A stretch of 64,000 bases of DNA from Betaproteobacteria bacterium. GTDB lineage: Bacteria; Pseudomonadota; Gammaproteobacteria; Burkholderiales; Rhodocyclaceae. Made by a program: the position numbers and the translations under genes. Shown in pieces: positions 6,843 through 14,919 of this stretch (within the stretch, counting starts at the first letter, position 1; each line of letters opens with the position of its first letter). The notes beneath the pieces are model-generated. The model was given only the letters and a program-made list of their open reading frames with translations. It was not told the origin of the DNA and made no database searches. The DNA is taken from contig VEPL01000027.1 in NCBI GenBank assembly GCA_012026885.1, forward strand, positions 1 through 64,000. Direction: 5' to 3'.

Positions 6843-9566
6843 ATGAAGAGCGAAGTCAAATCCACCTGTTGTTACTGCGGTGTCGGCTGCGGCGTCATCG
6901 TCGAGGCGGAATCCGGTCGCATTACCGGTGTACGCGGTGATCCTGATCATCCCGCGAACCGGGGCCGCCTGTGTACGAAGGGCGCGACCCTCCACCTCAC
7001 GGCGCGGCCTGAATGCCGCCTGCTGCAACCGGAGGTGCGCTCGCGGCGCGCCATGCCGGGGACCGTGGTTACCTGGGACGAGGCGCTGGATACCGCCGCC
7101 GACCGCTTCGCCGGGATCATCCGGGCGCACGGGCCGGATGCGGTGGCGTTCTATATCTCCGGCCAGTTGCTGACCGAGGACTACTATGTCTTCAACAAGC
7201 TGGCCAAAGGGCTGATCGGCACCAACAACGTCGATACCAACTCCCGGCTGTGCATGTCTTCGGCGGTCGCCGGCTACAAGCAGACACTCGGCGCCGATGC
7301 CCCGCCTTGCAGCTACGCCGACATCGCGGAGGCAGGCATCATCTTCATCGCCGGTGCCAATCCCGCCGTCGCCCACCCGATCGTCTTCCGCTACATCGAG
7401 GATGCGCGCGCCGCCAATCCCGAACTCAAGGTCATCGTCGCTGATCCGCGCCGCAGCGAAACCGCGGCGATCGCCGACCTTCACCTCGCGATCAGGCCGG
7501 GCAGTGACATCGCGTTGTTCAACGGCATGCTCAATGTGCTGATCAACGAGAACCTGATCGACGACCAATACATCGCCAGCCATACCGAGGGATTCGCCGC
7601 GTTGCGCGATATCGTCCGCAACTACCCGCCGGCGATTGCCGCCGACCTGTGCGGGATCGCCACCGCCGACCTGTTGCGTGCCGCGCGCTGGTTCGCCGGC
7701 AGCGGCCCTGCCCTCTCGCTCTATTGCCAGGGCCTCAACCAGTCTGTGCATGGTACCCGCAACAACGTGGCGCTCATCCACCTGCATCTGGCAACCGGGC
7801 AGATCGGCAAGCCCGGCGCCGGCCCCTTCTCGCTGACCGGCCAGCCGAATGCGATGGGCGGTCGCGAGGTGGGCGGGATGGCCAACCTCCTGTCTGCACA
7901 TCGCGACCTCGCCAGCCCGGCGGATCGCGCCGAAATGGCTAGCTTCTGGGGAGTCCCCTTTGTCCCTGTCCAGCCGGGGAAGGCTGCGGTCGACCTCTTC
8001 AAGGCACTGAAATCCGGCGAGATCAAGGCGGTCTGGATCGCCTGTACCAATCCGGCACAGTCGATGCCGGATGTCGGCGCTGTGCGCGAGGCCCTGGGCG
8101 CCGCCGATTACGTCGTCCTCCAGGAAGCCTTTGCCGATACCGATACGGCGGATTACGCCGACCTCCTGTTGCCGGCTACCGGCTGGGGCGAGAAGGAGGG
8201 GACCGTGACCAACTCCGAGCGCTGCATCAGCCGCGTGCGGGCCGCTGTTCCGCCATCGGGCGCGGCCCGCCACGATTGGGACATTGCCGTCGATTTCGCC
8301 CGCCGACTCGGGCGCAAGCTCAACCATGCCGCCGCCGACCGGCTTTTCCCTTATGCGGCGCCGGCCGAGATTTTCGCCGAGCATTGCGCCAGCACGCGTG
8401 GCCGCGATCTCGACATTACCGGATTGAGCCATGCCGTGCTCGAGCGCGACGGCCCGCAGCAATGGCCCTATCCCGAAGGTGCAACGGGCGGGCGCGTGCG
8501 CCTGTACGAGGACGGCGTTTTCCCGACTGCCGGCGGGCGGGCCCGGTTCGTACCGGTCGAGCACCAGCCGACTGCCGAGGTGCCCGATGCGGAACTGCCG
8601 ATCAGCCTGATCTCGGGGCGCATGCGCGACCACTGGCATGGCATGAGCCGCACCGGGACGGTGCCGCGCCTGTTCAACCTCGAGGACGAACCGCTGCTTG
8701 CCATGCATCCCTGCGACATGCTCCACCGGGGGCTGGCGGACGGCGACATCGCCAGCATCCGCAACGGGCGCGGCGAGATCCGCGTGCGCGTGGCGGAACG
8801 GACCGGGCTGGCCAAGGGGCGGGCTTGGCTGCCGATGCACTGGGGCAGCCAGTTCATGAACAGCGCCGGCGCCAACGGGCTGACCAGCGCTGCTGCCGAT
8901 CCTTACTCATTCCAGCCGGAACTCAAGCATGCGACGGTGCAGGTGGAACGCCTCGATTTGCCATACCCGCTGGCGGTCTTGCGCCGCTGCGCCGATACCG
9001 GCGAGGCCCTCGCCCTGCTGGCGGATGCGCGCCGGCTGCTGGGCGAGTTCCCCTATGCGACCATCGGCCTTTATGGTCGGCAGTCGCCGCTGGTCGTGGG
9101 CCGCGCGGCGACGGCCGAGCCCCTGTCGGCCGAGCTTATCGCAGCGCTCGATGCCCGCTTCGGCATGGCAGACGAAGAAGGGGCCATCGTCTATGCCGAC
9201 GCGTCGCGCCGTGTCAGCAAGAAAGCCGTCGCACGCGGTGGCCGCCTGATGGCGATTCGCCTCGCCGGCGAAGCGCTGGCGCAGGTATGGCTCAAGCAGG
9301 CGATGGCCGAGGACGAACTGGATGCCGGACTGATCCGCTTCGCCCTGGCGCCGAGCGCCAGGCCGCCGGTCAGCGTGACCCCGCGCAACATCGTCTGCAA
9401 GTGCGCAGACGTCAGCGACGTACAGATCGCCGATGCGCTGGCGCGCGGCGACGACCTCGGGGGCTTGCAGGAGCGCCTGAAATGCGGCACGTTCTGCGGG
9501 TCGTGCGTACCCGACATCAGGCGCCTGGTTGCGGCGCATACCGACAAGCAACCGGCGGCAGCCTGA
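6843..9566 (+). CDS. nasA: assimilatory nitrate reductase catalytic subunit
   Basis: Cytoplasmic molybdopterin enzyme (907 aa) reducing nitrate to nitrite. The N-terminal [4Fe-4S] ligands are C9, C12 and C16 with a later cysteine in GRLCTKG. Molybdopterin-guanine-dinucleotide binding regions follow (SRLCMSSAVAGYK, GQPNAMGGREVGG). A BFD-like [2Fe-2S] domain sits at the C-terminus (CKCADV … CGTFCGSC), as in Klebsiella NasA. The start at 6843 has a strong GGAAGGAAG site; an upstream ATG at 6807 lies inside the sigma-54 promoter and is rejected. It is followed 19 bp later by ybiB. No NADH-binding partner subunit is seen beside it. Confidence 0.94.
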   Translation: MKSEVKSTCCYCGVGCGVIVEAESGRITGVRGDPDHPANRGRLCTKGATLHLTARPECRLLQPEVRSRRAMPGTVVTWDEALDTAADRFAGIIRAHGPDAVAFYISGQLLTEDYYVFNKLAKGLIGTNNVDTNSRLCMSSAVAGYKQTLGADAPPCSYADIAEAGIIFIAGANPAVAHPIVFRYIEDARAANPELKVIVADPRRSETAAIADLHLAIRPGSDIALFNGMLNVLINENLIDDQYIASHTEGFAALRDIVRNYPPAIAADLCGIATADLLRAARWFAGSGPALSLYCQGLNQSVHGTRNNVALIHLHLATGQIGKPGAGPFSLTGQPNAMGGREVGGMANLLSAHRDLASPADRAEMASFWGVPFVPVQPGKAAVDLFKALKSGEIKAVWIACTNPAQSMPDVGAVREALGAADYVVLQEAFADTDTADYADLLLPATGWGEKEGTVTNSERCISRVRAAVPPSGAARHDWDIAVDFARRLGRKLNHAAADRLFPYAAPAEIFAEHCASTRGRDLDITGLSHAVLERDGPQQWPYPEGATGGRVRLYEDGVFPTAGGRARFVPVEHQPTAEVPDAELPISLISGRMRDHWHGMSRTGTVPRLFNLEDEPLLAMHPCDMLHRGLADGDIASIRNGRGEIRVRVAERTGLAKGRAWLPMHWGSQFMNSAGANGLTSAAADPYSFQPELKHATVQVERLDLPYPLAVLRRCADTGEALALLADARRLLGEFPYATIGLYGRQSPLVVGRAATAEPLSAELIAALDARFGMADEEGAIVYADASRRVSKKAVARGGRLMAIRLAGEALAQVWLKQAMAEDELDAGLIRFALAPSARPPVSVTPRNIVCKCADVSDVQIADALARGDDLGGLQERLKCGTFCGSCVPDIRRLVAAHTDKQPAAA

Positions 9567-9585
9567 CCGCGCGAGGAGACCGGCA

Positions 9586-10575
9586 GTGAGCTATGGACAA
9601 TACATCAAGGAGATCGGGCGGGGCGCCGAGGGTTCGCGCGATCTTGCGCCCGAGGATGCGCGGCAGTTGTACGCGGCGATGCTCGACGGCGGCGTACCTG
9701 ACCTCGAGTTGGGCGCCGTGTTGCTCGGCCTGCGCGTCAAGGGCGAATCGCTCGACGAAATGCTCGGCTTCATGCAGGCGATAGACGATCGCATCAATCG
9801 CCTCGAACTGCCGCACGGCCATGTCCGTCCGGTCGTCCTGCCCACCTATAACGGCGCACGCAAGGAAGCCAACCTGACGCCGCTGCTGGCGCTGCTGCTC
9901 CAGCGTTTCGGCATTCCCGTCCTCATGCACGGGTTGCTCGAGGGCTTCGGGCGGGTCACCAGCGCGCTCATCCTGCGCGAACTCGGGATCCTGCCGGCGC
10001 GCTCGCCGACTCAGGCCGCTGCCGCGCTCGCTGAAAGGGGACTCGCCTTCCTGCCGCTCAATGCCCTGTCCCCCGGCCTGCACACGCTTCTCGGCTTGCG
10101 CAGCCGGATGGGAGTGCGCAACAGCGCCCACAGCCTGGTCAAGCTGCTCAACCCCTTCCGCGGCGAGGCGGTGCTCGTCGCGCCGGCGACCCATCCCGAC
10201 TTTATCGACCTGATGCGCGGCATCCTCGCCGCGCGCGGCGAACACGGGCTCTTGCTGCGCGGCACCGAAGGCGAGCCGTTCGCCAATCCCAAGCGCCGGC
10301 CACGCCTCGAGCTGATCCGCGATGGCGCCGCAACCGTGCTTTTCGAGGCCGAGCACGACAGCCTGCGCACCCTGCCGAACCTGCCGGATGCCGCGGATGC
10401 GGCCAGCACGGCGCAGTGGATCCGCCGCATCCTCGACAAGGAGTTGCCCGTGCCCAAGCCGCTGGCCAACCAGCTGGCCTGCCTGCTCCATGCCAGCGGC
10501 TATGCCGGGGACTTCAACCAGGCCAAGGCGATCGTCGCCGTCGAATCGACCGGTCTGCTGGTCGGCGGTAACTGA
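9586..10575 (+). CDS. ybiB: YbiB/TrpD2-type glycosyltransferase-family protein
   Basis: This 329-aa protein has the anthranilate phosphoribosyltransferase (TrpD) fold: an N-terminal helical domain (LGAVLLGLRVKGESLDEMLGFM) and then the alpha/beta domain. It lacks the standard TrpD substrate motifs and belongs to the YbiB/TrpD2 branch, whose E. coli member binds nucleic acids and has no known enzyme activity. The start is GTG at 9586 after GAGGAG. Following nasA by 19 bp, it is likely co-transcribed with it; why nitrate-assimilation clusters carry this gene is not known. Confidence 0.8.
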   Translation: MSYGQYIKEIGRGAEGSRDLAPEDARQLYAAMLDGGVPDLELGAVLLGLRVKGESLDEMLGFMQAIDDRINRLELPHGHVRPVVLPTYNGARKEANLTPLLALLLQRFGIPVLMHGLLEGFGRVTSALILRELGILPARSPTQAAAALAERGLAFLPLNALSPGLHTLLGLRSRMGVRNSAHSLVKLLNPFRGEAVLVAPATHPDFIDLMRGILAARGEHGLLLRGTEGEPFANPKRRPRLELIRDGAATVLFEAEHDSLRTLPNLPDAADAASTAQWIRRILDKELPVPKPLANQLACLLHASGYAGDFNQAKAIVAVESTGLLVGGN

Positions 10576-10583
10576 ACCGGCGC

Positions 10584-10620
10584 TGCACCGGTCTGGCGAG
10601 CGGCGCACCCGGGTGGTGCG
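10584..10620 (+). promoter_or_regulatory. NtrC enhancer sites upstream of nirB
   Basis: CGCACC-CGGGT-GGTGCG (10604–10620) matches the NtrC palindrome TGCACC-N5-GGTGCA with only the outermost bases differing. A second, weaker site (TGCACC then GGCGAG, 10584–10600) lies 20 bp upstream, two helical turns away, so both would face the same side. The strong site is about 89 bp before the predicted sigma-54 start, a normal enhancer distance. Confidence 0.75.
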
Positions 10621-10674
10621 CGCCTGTCGCGGTCGACGCACAAAAAAGCACGAAAAATCAATTGCCGGTCGTTC

Positions 10675-10689
10675 TGGCACATGGATTGC
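10675..10689 (+). promoter_or_regulatory. sigma-54 promoter of nirB
   Basis: TGGCAC-ATGGA-TTGC is a perfect -24/-12 sigma-54 element. The start would be near 10701, giving an untranslated leader of about 108 bases before nirB that contains two hexaloop hairpins. With the NtrC site upstream this shows nitrogen-limitation control. Confidence 0.85.
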
Positions 10690-10717
10690 AAGACGAAAGT
10701 CAGGAAACAGCGAATCG

Positions 10718-10771
10718 ACTGCCAACGGGGGCGGTCCGGTGACAACGACGTCATGAGCTGCGGCAGTTTTT
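10718..10771 (+). promoter_or_regulatory. ANTAR-type leader RNA of nirB
   Basis: Hairpin P1 is ACTGCC-[AACGGG]-GGCGGT (10718–10735). Hairpin P2 is TGAC-[AACGAC]-GTCA (10740–10753). Both loops have six bases with A first and G fourth, the signature recognised by ANTAR proteins. The P1 5' arm ACTGCC can also pair with GGCAGT (10762–10767) just before a TTTTT run, which gives a competing terminator-like fold. NasT is the likely ligand. The terminator here is weaker than in the nrtA leader. Confidence 0.65.
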
Positions 10772-10808
10772 CGCACCTGCGGGTGCGCGCGCAACGTTGG
10801 AGAACCTC

Positions 10809-13259
10809 ATGAGCAAACCCCGTCTCGTCCTCATCGGCAACGGCATGGCCGGCGTCCGGACCATCGAAGAGCTGTTGAAGATCAAGCCCGGTCATTACGA
10901 CATCACGATCTTCGGTGCCGAGCCGCACCCGAACTACAACCGCATCCTGCTCTCGCCGGTACTGGCCGGTGAAATGCAGGTCAAGGACATCGTCCTCAAC
11001 GAGCTCGACTGGTATCGCGACAACGACATTGCCTTGCACACGGGCAAGACGGTCGTGAAGATCGACCGGGCGGGGCGCAAGGTGATCTCCGACGACGGTG
11101 GCGAGGAATACTATGACCGCCTGCTGATCGCTACCGGCTCGACCCCCTTCATGTTGCCGATTCCGGGCAACGACCTGCCGGGCGTCATCGGCTATCGCGA
11201 CATCAAGGACACCGACGAGATGATCGACGCCGCGACCCGGCACCGGCACGCGGTGGTCATCGGCGGCGGCCTGCTCGGCCTGGAGGCCGCCAACGGCCTG
11301 AAGCTGCGCGGCATGGACGTGACGGTAGTGCATCTCGGTCCATGGCTGCTCGAACGCCAGCTCGACGAGGTGGCCGGCCAGATGCTGCAGAAGTCGCTGG
11401 AAGACAAGGGCCTCAAGTTCCTGCTGCAAAAGCAGACCGAGATGCTCGTCCAGGGCGAATCGGGGCGCGTCGCGGCGGTACGTTTCAAGGACGGCATGCA
11501 GGTTCCGGCCGACCTCGTCGTCATGGCCGCCGGCATCCGCCCGAACTATGCGCTGGCGGAGAAATCGGGCATCTATTGCAACCGCGGCATCGTGGTCAAT
11601 GACACGATGCAGACCTACGACCCGAAGATCTACGCGGTCGGCGAATGTGTCAGCCATCGCGGTATCGCCTACGGCCTCGTCGCGCCGCTCTTCGAGCAGG
11701 CCAAGGTCGCCGCCAACCATCTCGCCGGCTACGGCATCGGGCGCTATACCGGTTCGGTGACATCGACGAAGCTCAAGGTGACCGGCATCGACCTGTTCTC
11801 GGCCGGCGACTACATGGGCGGCGAGGGCACCGAGGAAATCATCCTCAACGACCCCTGCGGCGGCGTGTACAAGAAGCTGGTGATCAAGGAAAACAAGCTG
11901 GTCGGCGGTGTCATGTACGGCGATACGGCCGATGGCCCGTGGTACTTCCAGTTGCTCAAGGATGGCCGCGACATCCACGACATCCGCGATTCGCTGATCT
12001 TTGGCCAGAACCTGGTCGGCGACGTCGGCCATGCCGGCAACAACAAGGCGGCGGCGATGGCCGACTCGGCCGAGGTCTGCGGCTGCAACGGCGTGACCAA
12101 AGGCAGCATCGTCAGGGCGATCAAGGAACAGGGATTGTTCACGCTCGACGAGGTCAAGAGGCACACCAAGGCGGCTTCGTCCTGCGGCTCCTGCGCCGGA
12201 CTGGTCGAACAGATCCTCGCGTCGACGATCGGCGGCGCCTATACCCCCGCCGCGTCCGACAGCAAGCCAATGTGCGCTTGCACCGAGCATTCGCACGACA
12301 AGGTCCGCAAGCTCATCGTCGAGGAACATCTGACGACCAAGGAAGCCGTCTTTTCCGAGCTGGGCTGGACGACCCCGAACGGCTGCGAGAAGTGCCGGCC
12401 GGCGATCAATTACTACCTGATCTCCAGTTGGCCAAACGACGCCAGTGACGATCCGCAGTCGCGCTTCATCAACGAACGGGCCCACGCCAACATCCAGAAG
12501 GACGGCACCTATTCGGTCGTGCCGCGCATGTGGGGCGGCCTGACGACACCTTCCGAGCTGCGCGCCATCGCCGATGCGGCCGAGAAATACAAGGTGCCGA
12601 CCGTCAAGGTCACCGGCGGCCAGCGTATCGACCTGCTGGGCGTCAGGAAGGAGGACCTGCCGGCGATGTGGGCCGACCTCAACGCCGCCGGCATGGTTTC
12701 CGGCCACGCCTACGGCAAGTCGATCCGCACCGTGAAGACCTGCGTCGGCGCGGAACACTGCCGCTTCGGCACGCAGCGTTCGATGGACATGGGCGTCAAG
12801 CTCGAGAAGATGCTGTTCGACATGTACTCGCCGCACAAGGTCAAGCTGGCTGTCTCCGGCTGCCCGCGCAACTGCGCCGAGGCCGGCATCAAGGATGTCG
12901 GGGTGATCGGCGTCGATTCCGGCTACGAGCTGTACATCGGCGGCAACGGCGGCATCAAGACCGAGGTCGCGCAGTTCCTGTGCAAGGTCAGGAGCGACGA
13001 GGAAGTCATGGAATACTCCGGCGCCTTCCTGCAGCTCTACCGCGAGGAAGGCTGGTACCTCGAGCGCACCTGCCACTACCTGGAGCGCGTCGGCCTCGAT
13101 TACGTGAAGGGGAAGATCCTCGAGGACGACGACGGGCGCCGGGCGCTGCATGCCCGCCTGCTCGACTCGCTGAAGGATGCGAGGGACCCCTGGGCGACTT
13201 CGCGCGAGCCCGGGGCGATCAAGCAGTTCATTCCGATCGCTGTCGCGGTCGACGCCTGA
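10809..13259 (+). CDS. nirB: assimilatory nitrite reductase [NAD(P)H] large subunit
   Basis: Siroheme/[4Fe-4S]/FAD enzyme (816 aa) reducing nitrite to ammonium in the cytoplasm. Domains in order: FAD/NAD(P)H oxidoreductase (LIGNGMAG near the N-terminus, VVIGGGLLGLEAA near 150), BFD-like [2Fe-2S] modules (CGC … CGSC; CAC … CEKC), then the ferredoxin-sulfite/nitrite half domains. The cluster and siroheme ligands are C645/C651 (CVGAEHC) and C685/C689 (CPRNC). The ATG at 10809 has GGAG 6 bp upstream; a TTG at 10797 is less likely. nirD follows. Confidence 0.96.
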   Translation: MSKPRLVLIGNGMAGVRTIEELLKIKPGHYDITIFGAEPHPNYNRILLSPVLAGEMQVKDIVLNELDWYRDNDIALHTGKTVVKIDRAGRKVISDDGGEEYYDRLLIATGSTPFMLPIPGNDLPGVIGYRDIKDTDEMIDAATRHRHAVVIGGGLLGLEAANGLKLRGMDVTVVHLGPWLLERQLDEVAGQMLQKSLEDKGLKFLLQKQTEMLVQGESGRVAAVRFKDGMQVPADLVVMAAGIRPNYALAEKSGIYCNRGIVVNDTMQTYDPKIYAVGECVSHRGIAYGLVAPLFEQAKVAANHLAGYGIGRYTGSVTSTKLKVTGIDLFSAGDYMGGEGTEEIILNDPCGGVYKKLVIKENKLVGGVMYGDTADGPWYFQLLKDGRDIHDIRDSLIFGQNLVGDVGHAGNNKAAAMADSAEVCGCNGVTKGSIVRAIKEQGLFTLDEVKRHTKAASSCGSCAGLVEQILASTIGGAYTPAASDSKPMCACTEHSHDKVRKLIVEEHLTTKEAVFSELGWTTPNGCEKCRPAINYYLISSWPNDASDDPQSRFINERAHANIQKDGTYSVVPRMWGGLTTPSELRAIADAAEKYKVPTVKVTGGQRIDLLGVRKEDLPAMWADLNAAGMVSGHAYGKSIRTVKTCVGAEHCRFGTQRSMDMGVKLEKMLFDMYSPHKVKLAVSGCPRNCAEAGIKDVGVIGVDSGYELYIGGNGGIKTEVAQFLCKVRSDEEVMEYSGAFLQLYREEGWYLERTCHYLERVGLDYVKGKILEDDDGRRALHARLLDSLKDARDPWATSREPGAIKQFIPIAVAVDA

Positions 13260-13285
13260 AAAACGGCGAAAACGAGGGAATCACC

Positions 13286-13597
13286 ATGAGCAACTGGCAA
13301 CTCATCTGCAAACTCGACGATATCCCGCAACTCGGCGCGCGTGTCGTCCGGCGCCCGAGCGGCGGCGACATCGCCGTCTTCCGCACTTCCGACGACAAGG
13401 TCTTTGCGCTGCACGACAAGTGCCCGCACAAGGGCGGCCCGCTGTCGCAGGGCATCGTCCATGGCCGGCGCGTGACCTGCCCGTTGCACGGCTGGAACAT
13501 CGGCCTCGATGACGGCCGGGCCGTGGCGCCGGATGTCGGGAGTTGCGCCGGCTTCAAGGTGAAGGTCGAGGGCGGTGAAGTCTTCCTGGCGCCCTGA
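13286..13597 (+). CDS. nirD: nitrite reductase small subunit, Rieske type
   Basis: NirD (103 aa) pairs with NirB. Unlike E. coli NirD, which has lost the cluster ligands, this protein keeps a full Rieske pattern: C-P-H in KCPHKGGPLS and C-P-L-H in TCPLHGWNI, so it may hold a [2Fe-2S] cluster and feed electrons to NirB. The start at 13286 follows GAGGGA. It lies 26 bp after nirB and is surely co-transcribed with it. Confidence 0.92.
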   Translation: MSNWQLICKLDDIPQLGARVVRRPSGGDIAVFRTSDDKVFALHDKCPHKGGPLSQGIVHGRRVTCPLHGWNIGLDDGRAVAPDVGSCAGFKVKVEGGEVFLAP

Positions 13598-13616
13598 GGA
13601 GCGGATGCCGGTAACG

Positions 13617-13645
13617 CTGACGGTCTTCCCGCCATGCGCTAGACT
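13617..13645 (+). promoter_or_regulatory. candidate sigma-70 promoter of the CbiX-type gene, start codon at +1
   Basis: CTGACG (13617–13622) and TAGACT (13640–13645) are separated by 17 bp. The A of the ATG at 13652 is the seventh base after the -10 hexamer, the expected transcription start, so the transcript may be leaderless. No ribosome-binding site precedes this ATG. Confidence 0.45.
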
Positions 13646-13651
13646 GCGGCC

Positions 13652-14023
13652 ATGAAAACTGCCGTCATCCTTTTTGCCCATGGGGCACGCGACCCCGAAT
13701 GGGCCCTGCCGATGCGCCGCGTCCAGGCGCTGGTGCGCGAACAGTCGGCGGGCGTCGATATCGAACTGGCCTTCCTGGAATTCACGGCGCCGACGCTGGG
13801 CGAGTGTGTCGGCGAGCTGGTTGCCCGGGGTGCCGGACGGATCGTCGTCCTGCCGATGTTCATCGCCCGCGGCGGCCACCTCAAGCGCGAGGTGCCGGAA
13901 ATGATCGCCGCGCTGCGATTGACCTACCCGGAGACCGACATCTCCCTGGCGGCCGTGATCGGCGAGCAGGATGCCGTGGTACGGGCGATGGCGGCCGCCG
14001 CTGTCGAGGTGGCCGGCCTGTAA
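13652..14023 (+). CDS. cbiX: CbiX/SirB-type chelatase, small form
   Basis: A 123-aa protein of the CbiX/SirB sirohydrochlorin chelatase family, the short single-domain form. The N-terminus LFAHGARDPEWA carries the catalytic His of the family, and the metal-site strand VVLPMFIARGGHLKREVP carries a second His. It probably inserts Fe2+ (or Co2+) into sirohydrochlorin; iron would give siroheme, the cofactor of NirB just upstream. It is followed by nasT after 17 bp. Confidence 0.85.
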   Translation: MKTAVILFAHGARDPEWALPMRRVQALVREQSAGVDIELAFLEFTAPTLGECVGELVARGAGRIVVLPMFIARGGHLKREVPEMIAALRLTYPETDISLAAVIGEQDAVVRAMAAAAVEVAGL

Positions 14024-14040
14024 CTTGCTTCGAGGACGGC

Positions 14041-14616
14041 ATGCTGACCGTCCTTGTCATCGATGAATCCCGCTCGCGTGCCGGTGAAATCTGTTCCGGC
14101 CTGGCGCTGGCCGGCTATCAGGTGGCAGCCATCCTGGCCGACGCCGTGAACCTGACGGCCGAAGTCGAGGCGCTGCAGCCAGACGTCATCCTGATCGACA
14201 CCGAGAGCCCGAGCCGCGATACCCTCGAGAACCTGGCCGCCATGCACAAGGACATGCCGCGGCCGGTCGTCCTCTTTACCCACGAGGATGGCCGCGACAC
14301 CATCCGCGATGCCGTGCGTGCCGGCGTTACGGCCTATGTCGTCGATGGGCTGGACCCCAGGCGCATCAAGCCCATCGTCGAGGTGGCGCGCGCCCGCTTC
14401 GAGGATACGCAGGCGCTGCGCCGCGAACTCGACGAGGTGTCGCGCAAGCTGTCCGACCGCAAGCTGGTCGACAAGGCCAAGGGCGTCCTCATGAAGGCGC
14501 GCGGCCTCGACGAAGATGGGGCCTACCACGCCATGCGCAAGCTGGCGATGGAGCGCGGGCAGACGCTCGCCAAGGTGGCGCGCGACGTCATCGACATGGC
14601 CAAGGTTCTCCTTTGA
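14041..14616 (+). CDS. nasT: NasT-type ANTAR response regulator (transcription antiterminator)
   Basis: A 191-aa protein with an N-terminal receiver-like domain and a C-terminal ANTAR RNA-binding domain. The receiver has D8/E9 and D53, but the usual switch lysine is replaced (AYVVDGLDP), so it looks like a pseudo-receiver. A coiled-coil linker (RRELDEVSRKLSDRK) leads to the ANTAR helices (LVDKAKGVLMKARGLDEDGAYHAMRKLAM). NasT proteins bind leader RNA and prevent termination when nitrate is present, normally released by the sensor NasS. No cytoplasmic NasS is encoded in this window. Two matching RNA targets lie in the nirB and nrtA leaders. Confidence 0.9.
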   Translation: MLTVLVIDESRSRAGEICSGLALAGYQVAAILADAVNLTAEVEALQPDVILIDTESPSRDTLENLAAMHKDMPRPVVLFTHEDGRDTIRDAVRAGVTAYVVDGLDPRRIKPIVEVARARFEDTQALRRELDEVSRKLSDRKLVDKAKGVLMKARGLDEDGAYHAMRKLAMERGQTLAKVARDVIDMAKVLL

Positions 14617-14756
14617 GTTGTCCCCGATGTTGTGCGGGCGCCACTTTTTGTGCCCTGCAACAGTGCATTGCCGGAGTCCTCTGCGCGCCTCGTCTAAATC
14701 CCGCGAATCCCTGATTCCGCAGGGCATGGCGGGTGATTTCGAGGATTGTCGTGCGC

Positions 14757-14771
14757 TGGCACGGCCATTGC
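14757..14771 (+). promoter_or_regulatory. sigma-54 promoter of nrtA
   Basis: TGGCAC-GGCCA-TTGC is a perfect -24/-12 element. The start would be near 14783, giving a leader of about 137 bases that holds the two hexaloop hairpins and a terminator. No clean NtrC palindrome was found between nasT and this site. Confidence 0.82.
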
Positions 14772-14791
14772 GTTAGTCACATTGAAGCGCA

Positions 14792-14893
14792 CGGTCAATG
14801 GCGGCCGGGCGGATGCCGGGGATTCGGCATACGGGACAAGGGCGTCCATCCGAGCTGCCGACCGCGGCCGGATGAGACGCCCGTTTTGTTTTT
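14792..14893 (+). promoter_or_regulatory. ANTAR-controlled leader with intrinsic terminator before nrtA
   Basis: P1 is CGGTC-[AATGGC]-GGCCG (14792–14807) and P2 is GGAC-[AAGGGC]-GTCC (14834–14847); both six-base loops have A1 and G4. Between them is a separate stem ATGCCG/CGGCAT (14813–14830). The terminator stem pairs GGGCGTC (14840–14846), CATCCG (14847–14852) and GCTGC (14854–14858) with GCGGC (14864–14868), CGGATG (14869–14874) and GACGCCC (14876–14882), followed by GTTTTGTTTTT. P2 shares bases 14840–14847 with the terminator's 5' arm, so the folds exclude each other: the textbook layout for ANTAR antitermination. Confidence 0.82.
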
Positions 14894-14919
14894 CGATTCG
14901 TGACATCAAGGAGCAAACA

